Assembly (NCBI GenBank): GCA_015064445.1 | Contig: SVSE01000001.1 | Span: 124,001 to 188,000 of the forward strand | Source of the DNA: Oscillospiraceae bacterium | GTDB taxonomy: Bacteria > Bacillota > Clostridia > Oscillospirales > CAG-272 | Direction of reading: 5' to 3' | Length of the DNA: 64,000 nt | Shown here: positions 9,013 through 17,409 of the stretch, one piece after another | Numbering within the stretch: the stretch's first letter is position 1 | Layout: every line of letters starts with the position of its first letter | Notes under the pieces: generated by a model | Database searches by the model: none | Told to the model about the DNA's origin: nothing | The model's input: the letters and a program-made list of their open reading frames with translations, nothing else | Program-made: the position numbers and the translations under genes

Positions 9013-9041
9013 TTGACTATTATTATAAAATATGATATTCT
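9013..9041 (+). promoter_or_regulatory. Sigma-A-type promoter for the GH3 gene
   Basis: TTGACT (9013-9018), 17-bp spacer, TATTCT (9036-9041). A second -10-like TATAAT at 9041-9046 has too long a spacer. Confidence 0.5.
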
Positions 9042-9086
9042 ATAATAAATATATTAGATTATGGTACACAACAAAGGAGAAACACA

Positions 9087-11465
9087 ATGTTAAGACAGGA
9101 AAAGGTTGATTTTGTACGCCGTGCTGCGTCAGAGGGTATGGTGCTTTTGAAGAACGAAAATTCCACCTTGCCTATCTCAAAAAAGGCAAAAATTGCACTT
9201 TTCGGAATAGCTTCGTATCAGTGCTTCAAGCTCGGATGGGGTTCTGGAGATATGCTTGCTCAGAGAATCATTCAAACAAATGAGGCTCTTGAAAGTTTGG
9301 GATATAAAATTGAGCCTAAAACTGACGCTATAAATAAAGCTTGGGTTGCAGAGCATGCAAGCGAATATCAGCGCGTTAATAGAAACTGGGCTGAATGGAC
9401 ATTTAGATTTAATGAAATTGAGATGCCAGTTGAGGCGATTAAGGATGCGTCTAAAAAGGCAGATATAGCTATTGTAAGCATCGGTAGATGCAGTGGAGAA
9501 GCAGATGACCTTAAAAACACAGAGGGATTTTACAAGCTTCATGCAGATGAAACAGCACTTATAAAAAATGTTAGTGACAATTTTGAACGCGTCGTGTTGG
9601 TTCTTAATACCTGTGGTCCTCTTGACCTAAGATCAATCGAGGGTTGCGAAATTGATAGTATTTTGTATGCATCAATGGGCGGAGAGCAGTTTGGTAATTC
9701 TGTTGCCGATATTTTGACAGGTAGAGAAACACCAAGTGGTAAGCTTTCTACTACTTGGGCTAAAAAATATGAGGATTATCCTACCACTGAGGGCATTGAT
9801 ACTATGCTTGTGCCTTATAATGAAGGAATTTATGTTGGATATCGCTATTTTGACACCTTCAATGTAGAGCCTATGTATCATTTTGGATATGGACTTTCTT
9901 ACACCAATTTTGAAATTGAGTCTTATGATGTAATCATTGATGAATCTGTGGTTAATGTGTATGTAAGAGTTAACAACATCGGCAAAACAACTGGAAAAGA
10001 GGTTGTTCAATGCTATATTTCCGCTCCTGACGGAAAGCTTGAAAAGGCTTATCAGGATCTTTGCGCTTATGCAAAAACAAGCGAGCTTTTACCTGAGCGC
10101 TCTGAGGATGTTGTATTGTCATTTGATATGACAGATATGGCAAGCTATGATGAGGAAAATGCGCAATATATTCTCGAGGCTGGAAGGTATGTTGTGAGAG
10201 TAGGTAATTCCTCAAGAAATACACATGTTGCGTGTGTAATTGAAATAAAAGAAGAAATTGTTTGCGCAAAGGCTACAAATAGACTTTGTGTGAAAAGTGA
10301 TGCTCTTAAGCTCATTAGCAAGCAAGGAATTGCTCCTTATACATATGAAAATGAGCAAAAGGAGATAGAAAATGCAGCTGTTTATCAGCTCGATTCATCT
10401 GCTATAGAAACAATATTCCTTGGCAAGTATGAGGATAATCCTGATACTGAATTAGTGCCTAAAAACGATGGTGCTTTGTATACTCTTGAGGATGTTTATA
10501 ACGAAAAAGCGACAGTAGAAGATGTTGTGGCACAATTTAGCGATCAAGAACTCGCAGATGTTCTTAACGGAGTTATTTACGAGGGAACGAACGCAAATGC
10601 GAATGTTGGTAGTATGGCTATTAAGGTTCGTGGCGCTGCAGGCGAGCTTTGGTCAAGCGAAAAGTATAAAATTCCTACAAATGCTGTGGCAGACGGCCCT
10701 GGTGGCATTAGACTTTCTATTTTTGGTACTCCGGAGGAAAGCGATACGGATGTTTGCCATGAGATGGTTGCTTATCCTTCTGGAACATGCTTTGCAAACA
10801 CATGGAACTCGGATATTGCATACGAATTTGGTGCTTGTGTAAGAGATGATCTTGAATATTCTAATATTGAGGGTTGGCTTGCTCCTGGTATAAATATTCA
10901 CAGAAATCCTCTTAATGGAAGAAACTTTGAATATATGTCAGAGGACCCACTTCTTGCTGGAAAAACGGGCGCGTATGTTACATTTGGAGTTCAATATGAT
11001 GAAGATACAAATCCAACTGGAAGATTTGTCACAATAAAGCACTTTGCTTGTAACAATATTGAATATGAGCGTGGAGTTTCTGATAGCGTTGTAAGCGAAA
11101 GAGCATTAAGAGAAATCTATCTTAAGGCGTTTAAAATCGCAGTTATGGATAGTGGAGCGTATGCAGTTATGACTGCTTATAACAAAATCAACGGACAATT
11201 CTCATCGACAAGCTTTGATTTGTTGAATGGTATTCTTCGTGGAGAGTGGGGCTTTGACGGCTTGGTTATGACTGACTGGAATCCCTGCTCGAATCCAAAG
11301 GAGCATTCATATGCTGGAAACGATCTTATAATGCCTGGCTGTCATAGACAAAAAATTATTGAAGGTCTTGCTAACGGAGAAATAAGTAGAGCAAGTGCTC
11401 AAAAGTGTGCATGCAGAGTTCTTGATCTTGTTTTGAGAAGCAATTATGTGATTGAAAATCGCTAA
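9087..11465 (+). CDS. GH3 beta-glycosidase with swapped domain order
   Basis: Probably a beta-glucosidase or beta-xylosidase acting in the cytoplasm (no signal peptide). The 792 residues carry the usual GH3 parts in swapped order. The family C-terminal domain comes first (EGMVLLKNENSTLPI at about 16-30, CSGEADD, YNEGIYVGYRYFD), then a fibronectin III-like domain (about 290-385), and last the (alpha/beta)8 domain that normally leads (GINIHRNPLNGRNFEYMSEDP shortened here, KHFACNNIE, and the nucleophile motif GLVMTDW with D730). This arrangement is known from some rumen and gut Clostridia. The gene is a single unit with its own promoter and hairpin end. Substrate is not predictable from sequence alone. 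Confidence 0.92.
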   Translation: MLRQEKVDFVRRAASEGMVLLKNENSTLPISKKAKIALFGIASYQCFKLGWGSGDMLAQRIIQTNEALESLGYKIEPKTDAINKAWVAEHASEYQRVNRNWAEWTFRFNEIEMPVEAIKDASKKADIAIVSIGRCSGEADDLKNTEGFYKLHADETALIKNVSDNFERVVLVLNTCGPLDLRSIEGCEIDSILYASMGGEQFGNSVADILTGRETPSGKLSTTWAKKYEDYPTTEGIDTMLVPYNEGIYVGYRYFDTFNVEPMYHFGYGLSYTNFEIESYDVIIDESVVNVYVRVNNIGKTTGKEVVQCYISAPDGKLEKAYQDLCAYAKTSELLPERSEDVVLSFDMTDMASYDEENAQYILEAGRYVVRVGNSSRNTHVACVIEIKEEIVCAKATNRLCVKSDALKLISKQGIAPYTYENEQKEIENAAVYQLDSSAIETIFLGKYEDNPDTELVPKNDGALYTLEDVYNEKATVEDVVAQFSDQELADVLNGVIYEGTNANANVGSMAIKVRGAAGELWSSEKYKIPTNAVADGPGGIRLSIFGTPEESDTDVCHEMVAYPSGTCFANTWNSDIAYEFGACVRDDLEYSNIEGWLAPGINIHRNPLNGRNFEYMSEDPLLAGKTGAYVTFGVQYDEDTNPTGRFVTIKHFACNNIEYERGVSDSVVSERALREIYLKAFKIAVMDSGAYAVMTAYNKINGQFSSTSFDLLNGILRGEWGFDGLVMTDWNPCSNPKEHSYAGNDLIMPGCHRQKIIEGLANGEISRASAQKCACRVLDLVLRSNYVIENR

Positions 11466-11475
11466 AAATCTATGA

Positions 11476-11507
11476 TATAGCACCGAATTTTTCGATTCGG
11501 TGCTATA
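11476..11507 (+). terminator. Long perfect hairpin after the GH3 gene
   Basis: A 13-bp perfect stem (TATAGCACCGAAT at 11476-11488, its complement at 11495-11507) with a 6-nt loop. There is no T-run after it, so it may stop transcription weakly or protect the mRNA 3' end. Confidence 0.6.
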
Positions 11508-11552
11508 CTAATTTATGGTCAAAAAAGTTTTTGAAATTTTTTTAAAAAGGTA

Positions 11553-11581
11553 TTGACAAGGCAAAGATCATATGATATAAT
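11553..11581 (+). promoter_or_regulatory. Strong sigma-A promoter of the infC operon
   Basis: Consensus TTGACA (11553-11558), 17-bp spacer, consensus TATAAT (11576-11581). The whole 29-bp block, spacer included, matches the ylxM-ffh promoter at 58890-58918 in 26 of 29 positions. Confidence 0.9.
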
Positions 11582-11587
11582 CATAGA

Positions 11588-11714
11588 GCAAAAAGAAGCA
11601 GAACACTCCGTTCTCACCCAGTTGCAAGAGGCAGACTGTGGTTAATACAGTTCATTTACATCTATTGATATAGGTGTAGGTTTTGTATAAAGTGCGGAGA
11701 TTTGTCTACGCACG
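11588..11714 (+). promoter_or_regulatory. infC-rpmI-rplT leader with attenuator (L20-leader type)
   Basis: Non-coding leader full of helices: GAAC-ACTCC-GTTC (11601-11613), ACTGT/ACAGT (11635-11651), and TACATCTAT/ATAGGTGTA (11657-11678). It ends in a terminator, GTGCGgAGA/TCTaCGCAC (11692-11713), followed by GATTTTTGTTTT. CTCCG (11606-11610) can pair with CGGAG (11695-11699), which would break the terminator, so a switch between read-through and stop is visible. In B. subtilis this operon is repressed by L20 through a leader attenuator. I infer the same logic here. The stretch 11466-11767 holds only this leader, the promoter and the previous hairpin. Confidence 0.75.
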
Positions 11715-11767
11715 ATTTTTGTTTTATTAGATTGTTTTTACTTTTGTAGTAAATGGAGGTGCTTAGT

Positions 11768-12283
11768 ATTAGCGCAAAGGAATTGTCTATCAATGAGGAA
11801 ATCAAGCTTAAGGAAGTAAGACTTGTTGGCTCCGAAGGAGAACAGCTTGGAGTGTTTTCATCGCGAGACGCACTTGAAAAGGCTTATGCAGTAGGCCTTG
11901 ACTTGGTTTTGATTGCTCCTACAGCAAACCCACCTGTTTGTCGTATTATGGATTACGGTAAATATCGTTATGACAGAGACAAAAGGGAAAAGGAAGCAAA
12001 GAAGAAACAGCAAACCGTCGATGTTAAAGAGGTTCAGCTTTCTTGCAGAATTGATACACACGATTTTAACACAAAAGCAAATAATGCAATCAGGTTTTTA
12101 AAGGGTGGAGATAAGGTAAGAGTTGTTCTTCTTTTCAAGGGAAGAGAAATGGCACACACCGATGTTGGACTTGAACTCATAAAGAGATTTATTGAGACCT
12201 GCTCTGAATTTGGTGCTGCTGATAAGGCTCCTGTTCTTGATGGCAGAAGAATGAATGTTACTATTTCACCTATCAAAAAATAA
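11768..12283 (+). CDS. infC: Translation initiation factor IF-3, probable AUU start
   Basis: Binds the 30S subunit, keeps it apart from 50S and checks the start codon and initiator tRNA. 171 residues with the signature NPPVCRIMDYGKYRYD (N-domain/linker) and a C-domain with THDFNTKANNAIRFL and KVRVVLLFKGREM. Start choice: an in-frame ATG at 11753 overlaps GGAGG (11755-11759), whereas ATT at 11768 sits 8 nt after that site and gives a protein beginning MSAKELSINEEIK. E. coli and B. subtilis infC also use AUU, which lets IF3 repress its own synthesis, so I chose ATT. First gene of infC-rpmI-rplT. Confidence 0.93.
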   Translation: MSAKELSINEEIKLKEVRLVGSEGEQLGVFSSRDALEKAYAVGLDLVLIAPTANPPVCRIMDYGKYRYDRDKREKEAKKKQQTVDVKEVQLSCRIDTHDFNTKANNAIRFLKGGDKVRVVLLFKGREMAHTDVGLELIKRFIETCSEFGAADKAPVLDGRRMNVTISPIKK

Positions 12284-12319
12284 AACAGTTTATTATGCAC
12301 ATGAAAGGAAATAAATATC

Positions 12320-12514
12320 ATGGGAAAGATTAAAACACATAAGGCTTCAAGCAAAAGATTTTCTTTGACCGGTACAGGCAAGGTAAAAATGTTTCACTCA
12401 CAGCACCGTCACAACCTCGGTCTTAAGACTGCAAAGCGCAAGAGAACTCTTCGTGGACATTCTTATTTGAGCGAGAGCATGGCACCTACAATCAAGAAAC
12501 TTATCAACAAATAA
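12320..12514 (+). CDS. rpmI: 50S ribosomal protein L35
   Basis: 64-residue basic protein of the large ribosomal subunit, with family blocks KTHKASSKRFSLTGTGK and HNLGLKTAKRKRTLRG. Ribosome site AAAGGAAA precedes the ATG. It lies between infC and rplT, the standard bacterial order, and is controlled by the same leader. Confidence 0.97.
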   Translation: MGKIKTHKASSKRFSLTGTGKVKMFHSQHRHNLGLKTAKRKRTLRGHSYLSESMAPTIKKLINK

Positions 12515-12547
12515 GTCGTGAAGCATTAAACAAGGAGGATTTTTAAG

Positions 12548-12901
12548 ATGGCTAGAGTTAAAGGCGCAATGATGGCGCGTAAGAGAAGAAATAAAGTATT
12601 AAAGATGGCAAAGGGTTACTGGGGCGCTAAGAGCAAGCACTTCAAGATGGCTAAGCAGGCTGTTATGAAGAGCGGCAATTATGCATTCGCAGGCCGTAAG
12701 ATGAAGAAGAGAGATTTCCGTTCTCTTTGGATTACAAGAATTTCTGCACAGGCTAAGGTTTGTGGAATGAACTATTCTACACTTATGCATGGTCTTAAGC
12801 TTGCAGGAATTGATCTTAACAGAAAGATGCTTGCTGAACTTGCAGTTTCTGACAAGGAAGCATTTGCAGCAATCGCTGAAAAGGCAAAGGCAGCTCTTTA
12901 A
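12548..12901 (+). CDS. rplT: 50S ribosomal protein L20
   Basis: 117 residues, normal length. Binds 23S rRNA early in 50S assembly and is the likely feedback repressor of this operon. Blocks [20 protein letters not shown] and [24 protein letters not shown] (outlined) identify it. Strong ribosome site AAGGAGG. The operon ends at the terminator 12908-12937. Confidence 0.97.
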   Translation: MARVKGAMMARKRRNKVLKMAKGYWGAKSKHFKMAKQAVMKSGNYAFAGRKMKKRDFRSLWITRISAQAKVCGMNYSTLMHGLKLAGIDLNRKMLAELAVSDKEAFAAIAEKAKAAL

Positions 12902-12907
12902 TTAGTT

Positions 12908-12937
12908 AAAAAACTCGGCAAAAGCCGAGTTTTTTTG
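12908..12937 (+). terminator. Intrinsic terminator of the infC operon
   Basis: AAAAACTCGGC, AAAA loop, GCCGAGTTTTTTT: an 11-bp stem followed by a T-run. Confidence 0.92.
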
Positions 12938-12953
12938 AAATTGCGAGGTATAT

Positions 12954-13781
12954 ATGAATAATACAATATTCAATGTTCCGCTCATAAGTGGAAAAAACAA
13001 TCCTACAATAACTGACATTACGAAGCTCTCCGCAAAGAAGTATAGAATGCAAAATAAGCTCTTTGTTTGTGATGGCGTGAAGCTCTTTTTAGAGGCAGTA
13101 AAATATGGGGCATGTATAAGATATATTGTGCTTGATAATAATGCTGAATTGTCAAAGGAAGTGGCAGAATGTGTGCGTAAATGCGCAAATAATGGCGCAA
13201 AAATACTGTGTGTTGAGAGTTATGTTTTCGAAAAGATTTCGAGCGAAAATGCACCACAGGGAATAATAACAGTTTGTGAATTTTACACCGAGAGGCACAC
13301 GTTTTCTGCAAATGTAAAAAATGATGAGATTTGCAAAAAAAAGGCTATGATTTTGGAGTCTGTAAGAGATCCAGGAAACATAGGTGCTATCTTCAGAAAT
13401 GCAGTTGCACTTGGTATTGAAAAAATGATTATATCATCCGACTGTGCAGATATTTATTCTCAAAAGGTTGTAAGAGCATCTATGGGAGCTATTTTCAAGC
13501 TTGATATATATGTTGTTGATGACTTGATCGAAACCGTTGAAAATATCAAAGCTGGTGGTAGAAGAGTAATTGCTACCGCTTTAAATGATAAGGCGCTTGT
13601 TCTTGGTAAGGATAGGATTAGCGCCGACGATGTTATTATTTTGGGTAATGAAGGTCATGGAATGAGTCAAAAATTGATTGATTCATGCACCGATGTTTTG
13701 TTTATTCCAATGAATGAAAACACCGAATCTCTCAATGTTGCGATGGCTTCTGCAATAATAATGTGGGAAATTTCTAAATAA
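12954..13781 (+). CDS. TrmH/SpoU-family RNA 2'-O-methyltransferase
   Basis: SAM-dependent ribose methylation of rRNA or tRNA. 275 residues: an N-terminal substrate-binding domain (about 1-110) and a SPOUT trefoil-knot domain with its three motifs, LESVRDPGNIGAIFRNA, IILGNEGHGMS and IPMNENTESLNVAMASAI. In Clostridia a gene of this type often follows rplT and is annotated as a 23S rRNA methyltransferase, but the target nucleotide cannot be read from sequence. The start at 12954 has AGGTATATATG spacing (GCGAGG as ribosome site). It is downstream of the infC terminator and may rely on read-through. Confidence 0.9.
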   Translation: MNNTIFNVPLISGKNNPTITDITKLSAKKYRMQNKLFVCDGVKLFLEAVKYGACIRYIVLDNNAELSKEVAECVRKCANNGAKILCVESYVFEKISSENAPQGIITVCEFYTERHTFSANVKNDEICKKKAMILESVRDPGNIGAIFRNAVALGIEKMIISSDCADIYSQKVVRASMGAIFKLDIYVVDDLIETVENIKAGGRRVIATALNDKALVLGKDRISADDVIILGNEGHGMSQKLIDSCTDVLFIPMNENTESLNVAMASAIIMWEISK

Positions 13782-13796
13782 ATTTTGCTCTTTACA

Positions 13797-13825
13797 TTGA
13801 CATTCCGTCTTTTAAATGTTATTAT
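13797..13825 (+). promoter_or_regulatory. Sigma-A-type promoter for dprA-topA
   Basis: TTGACA (13797-13802), 17-bp spacer, TATTAT (13820-13825), followed by an AT-rich run and the ribosome site GGGGGATTGAG before the ATG at 13861. Confidence 0.6.
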
Positions 13826-13860
13826 ATAATATATTATAATTATTTTAGGGGGATTGAGAA

Positions 13861-15126
13861 ATGGATAGATCAACTATATGGCTATGGTTGTCCTTGCACT
13901 TTGGTGCAGGAGCAGAAATATATAGCAAGCTCATAACTTATTTCGAGGATGAGCAGAATATATACGACTGTGACGATGCTGATGTTGCCCGTATAGGTTG
14001 GCTACACGATTCTCAAAAATCTAAGCTTCTCGATAAAAATCTTGATCACGCCGAGGAAATAATTGAATGGTGTGAAGAGAACGAGGTTCAGATAATTGCG
14101 TATTCAGACGATAATTATCCAAAATCACTACGAGAGCTTGAGGATTTTCCCCCTATTCTTTATTGTAAGGGAGAGCTTCCTGATTTCGATAATGAGCTTT
14201 CGATTTCACTCGTTGGAACGAGAGGCATGACGACATATGGTCAAAAGATTGCATTTGAACTCGGATACACGCTTTCAAGAGGTGGAGCAATTACTGTTAG
14301 CGGTATGGCACGTGGAATTGATACATCTGTTGCTGTAGGTACAATCAATGCATTAGGGACCACTGTTGCTGTGCTTGGCTGTGGCATTGATGTTGTTTAT
14401 CCACGAGAAAATGCTAGTCTTATGAATAAAATTATTGAAAGTGGAGCGGTTATAACTGAATATCCACCTCATACACCACCGAATTCTTGGAATTTCCCTA
14501 TAAGGAATAGAATTATAAGTGGAATTTCAAATGGAACTGTTGTAGTTGAGGCTCCTGAGCATAGTGGCGCTTTGATTACTGCACGTAGAGCTATCAAGCA
14601 AAGAAAACTACTGTTTGCTGTTCCAGGTCCTGCAAGGACTCATTCAAGTGCAGGAACAAATTTGCTTATAAGAGAGGATGGAGCAAAGCTTACAAACGAT
14701 GCAATAGATATCTTCGAGGAATTTCTTGAGGACTATTCTCACAAGATTGATTTGAAAAAGGCGAAGCAACGTCCTAAATTTTCAATTAACGCCTTGAAGC
14801 TTGCTGCTCCTGGACCAAACAAATCTCATTTTTATGATTCTCACAGGAAGAATGTGAAGGCATCAAGAGCTCATATGAAAAAATTCGAAGAGCAAATTGA
14901 TGATAATGCTACCGATGATAGCGAAGAAAATGATGTTGATACATCTAATTTTTCACAAGAAGAGCTTAAGGTTTTTAACGCTATGAAAAAGAGGCAAGCT
15001 TATTCTATTGATGAGCTTGTTGCGTTAACGGGTCTTAGTGTGGGTGATGTAATGAGTGTTGCATGCACTCTTCAAATAAACGGATGTGTATCTGAGCTTC
15101 CCGGTGGAAAAATAGTTAAAGATTGA
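13861..15126 (+). CDS. dprA: DNA processing protein DprA
   Basis: Loads RecA on incoming single-stranded DNA during transformation; also found in species not known to be competent. 421 residues. An N-terminal helix-hairpin-helix/SAM-like part (1-95) is followed by the Rossmann-like DprA core with ISLVGTRGMTTYGQ, GGAITVSGMARGIDTSV, TVAVLGCGIDVVYPREN, and PIRNRIISGISNGTVVVEA. The C-terminal winged helix (about 355-421, FSQEELKVFNAMKKRQAYSI) is separated by an acidic, low-complexity linker (EEQIDDNATDDSEENDVD). First gene of a long unit with topA, trmFO and plsX. Confidence 0.96.
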   Translation: MDRSTIWLWLSLHFGAGAEIYSKLITYFEDEQNIYDCDDADVARIGWLHDSQKSKLLDKNLDHAEEIIEWCEENEVQIIAYSDDNYPKSLRELEDFPPILYCKGELPDFDNELSISLVGTRGMTTYGQKIAFELGYTLSRGGAITVSGMARGIDTSVAVGTINALGTTVAVLGCGIDVVYPRENASLMNKIIESGAVITEYPPHTPPNSWNFPIRNRIISGISNGTVVVEAPEHSGALITARRAIKQRKLLFAVPGPARTHSSAGTNLLIREDGAKLTNDAIDIFEEFLEDYSHKIDLKKAKQRPKFSINALKLAAPGPNKSHFYDSHRKNVKASRAHMKKFEEQIDDNATDDSEENDVDTSNFSQEELKVFNAMKKRQAYSIDELVALTGLSVGDVMSVACTLQINGCVSELPGGKIVKD

Positions 15127-15148
15127 TCGAAAGGAAAAATCATACCCC

Positions 15149-17404
15149 ATGGCAACCAATTTGGTAATTCTTGAGTCACCAGGTAAAATAGTAACAGTAA
15201 AAAATTATCTTGGCTCAAACTATAAAGTAATCGCTTCCGTAGGACATATAAGAGATCTCCCTAAATCGTCCCTCGGAATTGACATAGATAATGGCTTCGA
15301 AGCGCACTATATTAACATTCGTGGTAAGGGCGATGTTATAAAGGAACTTAAAAAAGAGGCTAAAAAAGCAGATAAAATATTTTTTGCAACTGACCCTGAC
15401 CGTGAGGGAGAGGCGATTTCTTGGCATCTTGCATCTATTCTTGGCGAGGATTCAAAAAAGGCAAAAAGAATTTCTTTCAATGAAATTACGAGAGCTGCGG
15501 TAAAAGAGGCGATCAAAAATCCTCGAGAGATTGATTTAAATCTTGTAAATTCTCAGCAGGCAAGAAGATTTCTTGATAGAATAGTCGGCTATAAGGTTAG
15601 TCCAGTTCTTTGGAAAACTGTAAAGAGTGGACTTTCTGCTGGACGCGTTCAGTCTGTCGCTACAAAAATAATTGTGGAAAAGGAACAAGAAATTCAAGCA
15701 TTTAAGCCAGTTGAATACTGGACTATCGATGCAACTCTTACTGATGGAAAGAGAAAAAATATTTCTGCAAGATTTTATGGTAGCAAATCTAAGAGAATAA
15801 AGCTTAAAAACCAAAAGGATTCATTTGCTATTCTTGAGGCTGTTAAGGGTGGAGAGTTTAGAGTTTGCGACATTAAAAAGGGAAGCAAGAAACGCTTGCC
15901 ATCTCCCCCATTTATAACATCTACATTACAGCAAGAGGCATCTAAAAAATATAATTTCCAGTCTCAAAAGACTATGAAGCTCGCCCAAGAGCTTTATGAG
16001 GGAATAAATCTCGGCGCAGAGCTTGGAGGAGTTCAAGGTCTTATAACCTATATGCGTACGGATTCATTGAGAGTTTCCGAGGAGGCTCAAAAGAGCGCAA
16101 AGGAATTTATTCTTGAAAGATATGGAGATGACTTTTATCCAAGTAATGCAAGAGTATATAAGTCTAAGACAAATGCTCAGGATGCGCACGAGGCAATAAG
16201 ACCATCTAACCTAAAACTTGAGCCATCAGTTATTAAAAAGGCTCTTTCTTCAGATCAATACAAGCTTTATAAGCTTATTTGGGATAGATTTATAGCAAGC
16301 CAAATGGAATCTGCTGAAATTAGTACCGTCGTAGTTGATTTTGAAAATAATGGTTATGTCTTCCGTTCGAGTGGATATACAGTTTCTTTCCTTGGCTATA
16401 TGGCTGTATATGAGGAAACCGTTGATGAGGCGCCTGCTGGTGTTGACGACGCTTTTGATCCTGAGAAGAATAATAAAATTCCAGTTATTTCAGGGAATGA
16501 AATTTTGACTGTTAAGAAAATTGATGCGCTTCAGCACTTTACTGAACCACCGCCTCGATTTGACGAGGCGAGTCTTATCAAATTTCTTGAAGAAAAGGGA
16601 ATAGGACGCCCAAGCACATATACTCCTATAATTACGGTAATTATCTCGAGAGGATATGTTTCAAGAGACGGAAGATTCTTAAAGCCTACTCAGCTTGGTG
16701 AAATTACCACAAAGATTATGAATGAGCATTTTCCTGATATCGTGGATTATCAATTTACCGCAGTGATGGAAAATAGGCTTGATACAATTGCGAGTGGAGA
16801 GGAAGCTCTTAGTGAGGTATTGTCAGATTTCTACAAGGGGTTCTCATCCGAGCTTGCAAAAGCGGAAAGTAAGCTTGCCGAAAGTGCGCCAGAGGTTCCT
16901 GCTGAGGAAACTGATATCATTTGTGATGGCTGTGGAAGCAAAATGATTATAAAAAATGGCAGATTTGGCAAATTTGCTGCTTGTCCTAACTATCCAAAAT
17001 GCAAGTTTACAAAGGCGCTTAATAAGGATGGCACTCTGGTTGTGGCTAAGAAAACCGAAATCGCAGATTTTAAATGTGAAATTTGTGGCTCGGATGTTCT
17101 CATTAGAAACGGACAATTTGGCGAATTCTATGCTTGCTCAAATTATCCAAAGTGCAAATTTACAAAAACAAAGGTTGTCACAGTTGGAGTTAAATGTCCA
17201 AAATGTGGCGATGAGATTGTATCAAGAATAGGAAAAACAGGAAAACAATTTTATAGCTGTATAAACTATCCTAAATGTAATTTCTCAACTTGGGATCTTC
17301 CTGTTAATGAAAAATGCCCTAAATGCGATAGCATATTGTTACAGAAGAAAAATGGCATTTTGGCTTGTAGCAATTATAAGTGTGATTATAAAACGAAAGG
17401 TTAA
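15149..17404 (+). CDS. topA: DNA topoisomerase I (type IA) with four zinc ribbons
   Basis: Relaxes negative supercoils by cutting one DNA strand. 751 residues: Toprim domain (VILESPGK, ATDPDREGEAISWHLA near 78-95), the type IA core with catalytic Y301 in ITYMRTDSLR, and EKGIGRPSTYTPII. After about 590 come four consecutive Cys4 zinc ribbons. The first two are near copies (CPNYPKCKFTK and CSNYPKCKFTK), and the third and fourth are CINYPKCNFS and CSNYKCDYK. Zinc ribbons at this end bind DNA and RNA polymerase in other species. Follows dprA by 22 bp and is followed by trmFO after 5 bp, a common Firmicutes order. Confidence 0.97.
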   Translation: MATNLVILESPGKIVTVKNYLGSNYKVIASVGHIRDLPKSSLGIDIDNGFEAHYINIRGKGDVIKELKKEAKKADKIFFATDPDREGEAISWHLASILGEDSKKAKRISFNEITRAAVKEAIKNPREIDLNLVNSQQARRFLDRIVGYKVSPVLWKTVKSGLSAGRVQSVATKIIVEKEQEIQAFKPVEYWTIDATLTDGKRKNISARFYGSKSKRIKLKNQKDSFAILEAVKGGEFRVCDIKKGSKKRLPSPPFITSTLQQEASKKYNFQSQKTMKLAQELYEGINLGAELGGVQGLITYMRTDSLRVSEEAQKSAKEFILERYGDDFYPSNARVYKSKTNAQDAHEAIRPSNLKLEPSVIKKALSSDQYKLYKLIWDRFIASQMESAEISTVVVDFENNGYVFRSSGYTVSFLGYMAVYEETVDEAPAGVDDAFDPEKNNKIPVISGNEILTVKKIDALQHFTEPPPRFDEASLIKFLEEKGIGRPSTYTPIITVIISRGYVSRDGRFLKPTQLGEITTKIMNEHFPDIVDYQFTAVMENRLDTIASGEEALSEVLSDFYKGFSSELAKAESKLAESAPEVPAEETDIICDGCGSKMIIKNGRFGKFAACPNYPKCKFTKALNKDGTLVVAKKTEIADFKCEICGSDVLIRNGQFGEFYACSNYPKCKFTKTKVVTVGVKCPKCGDEIVSRIGKTGKQFYSCINYPKCNFSTWDLPVNEKCPKCDSILLQKKNGILACSNYKCDYKTKG

Positions 17405-17409
17405 AAACA

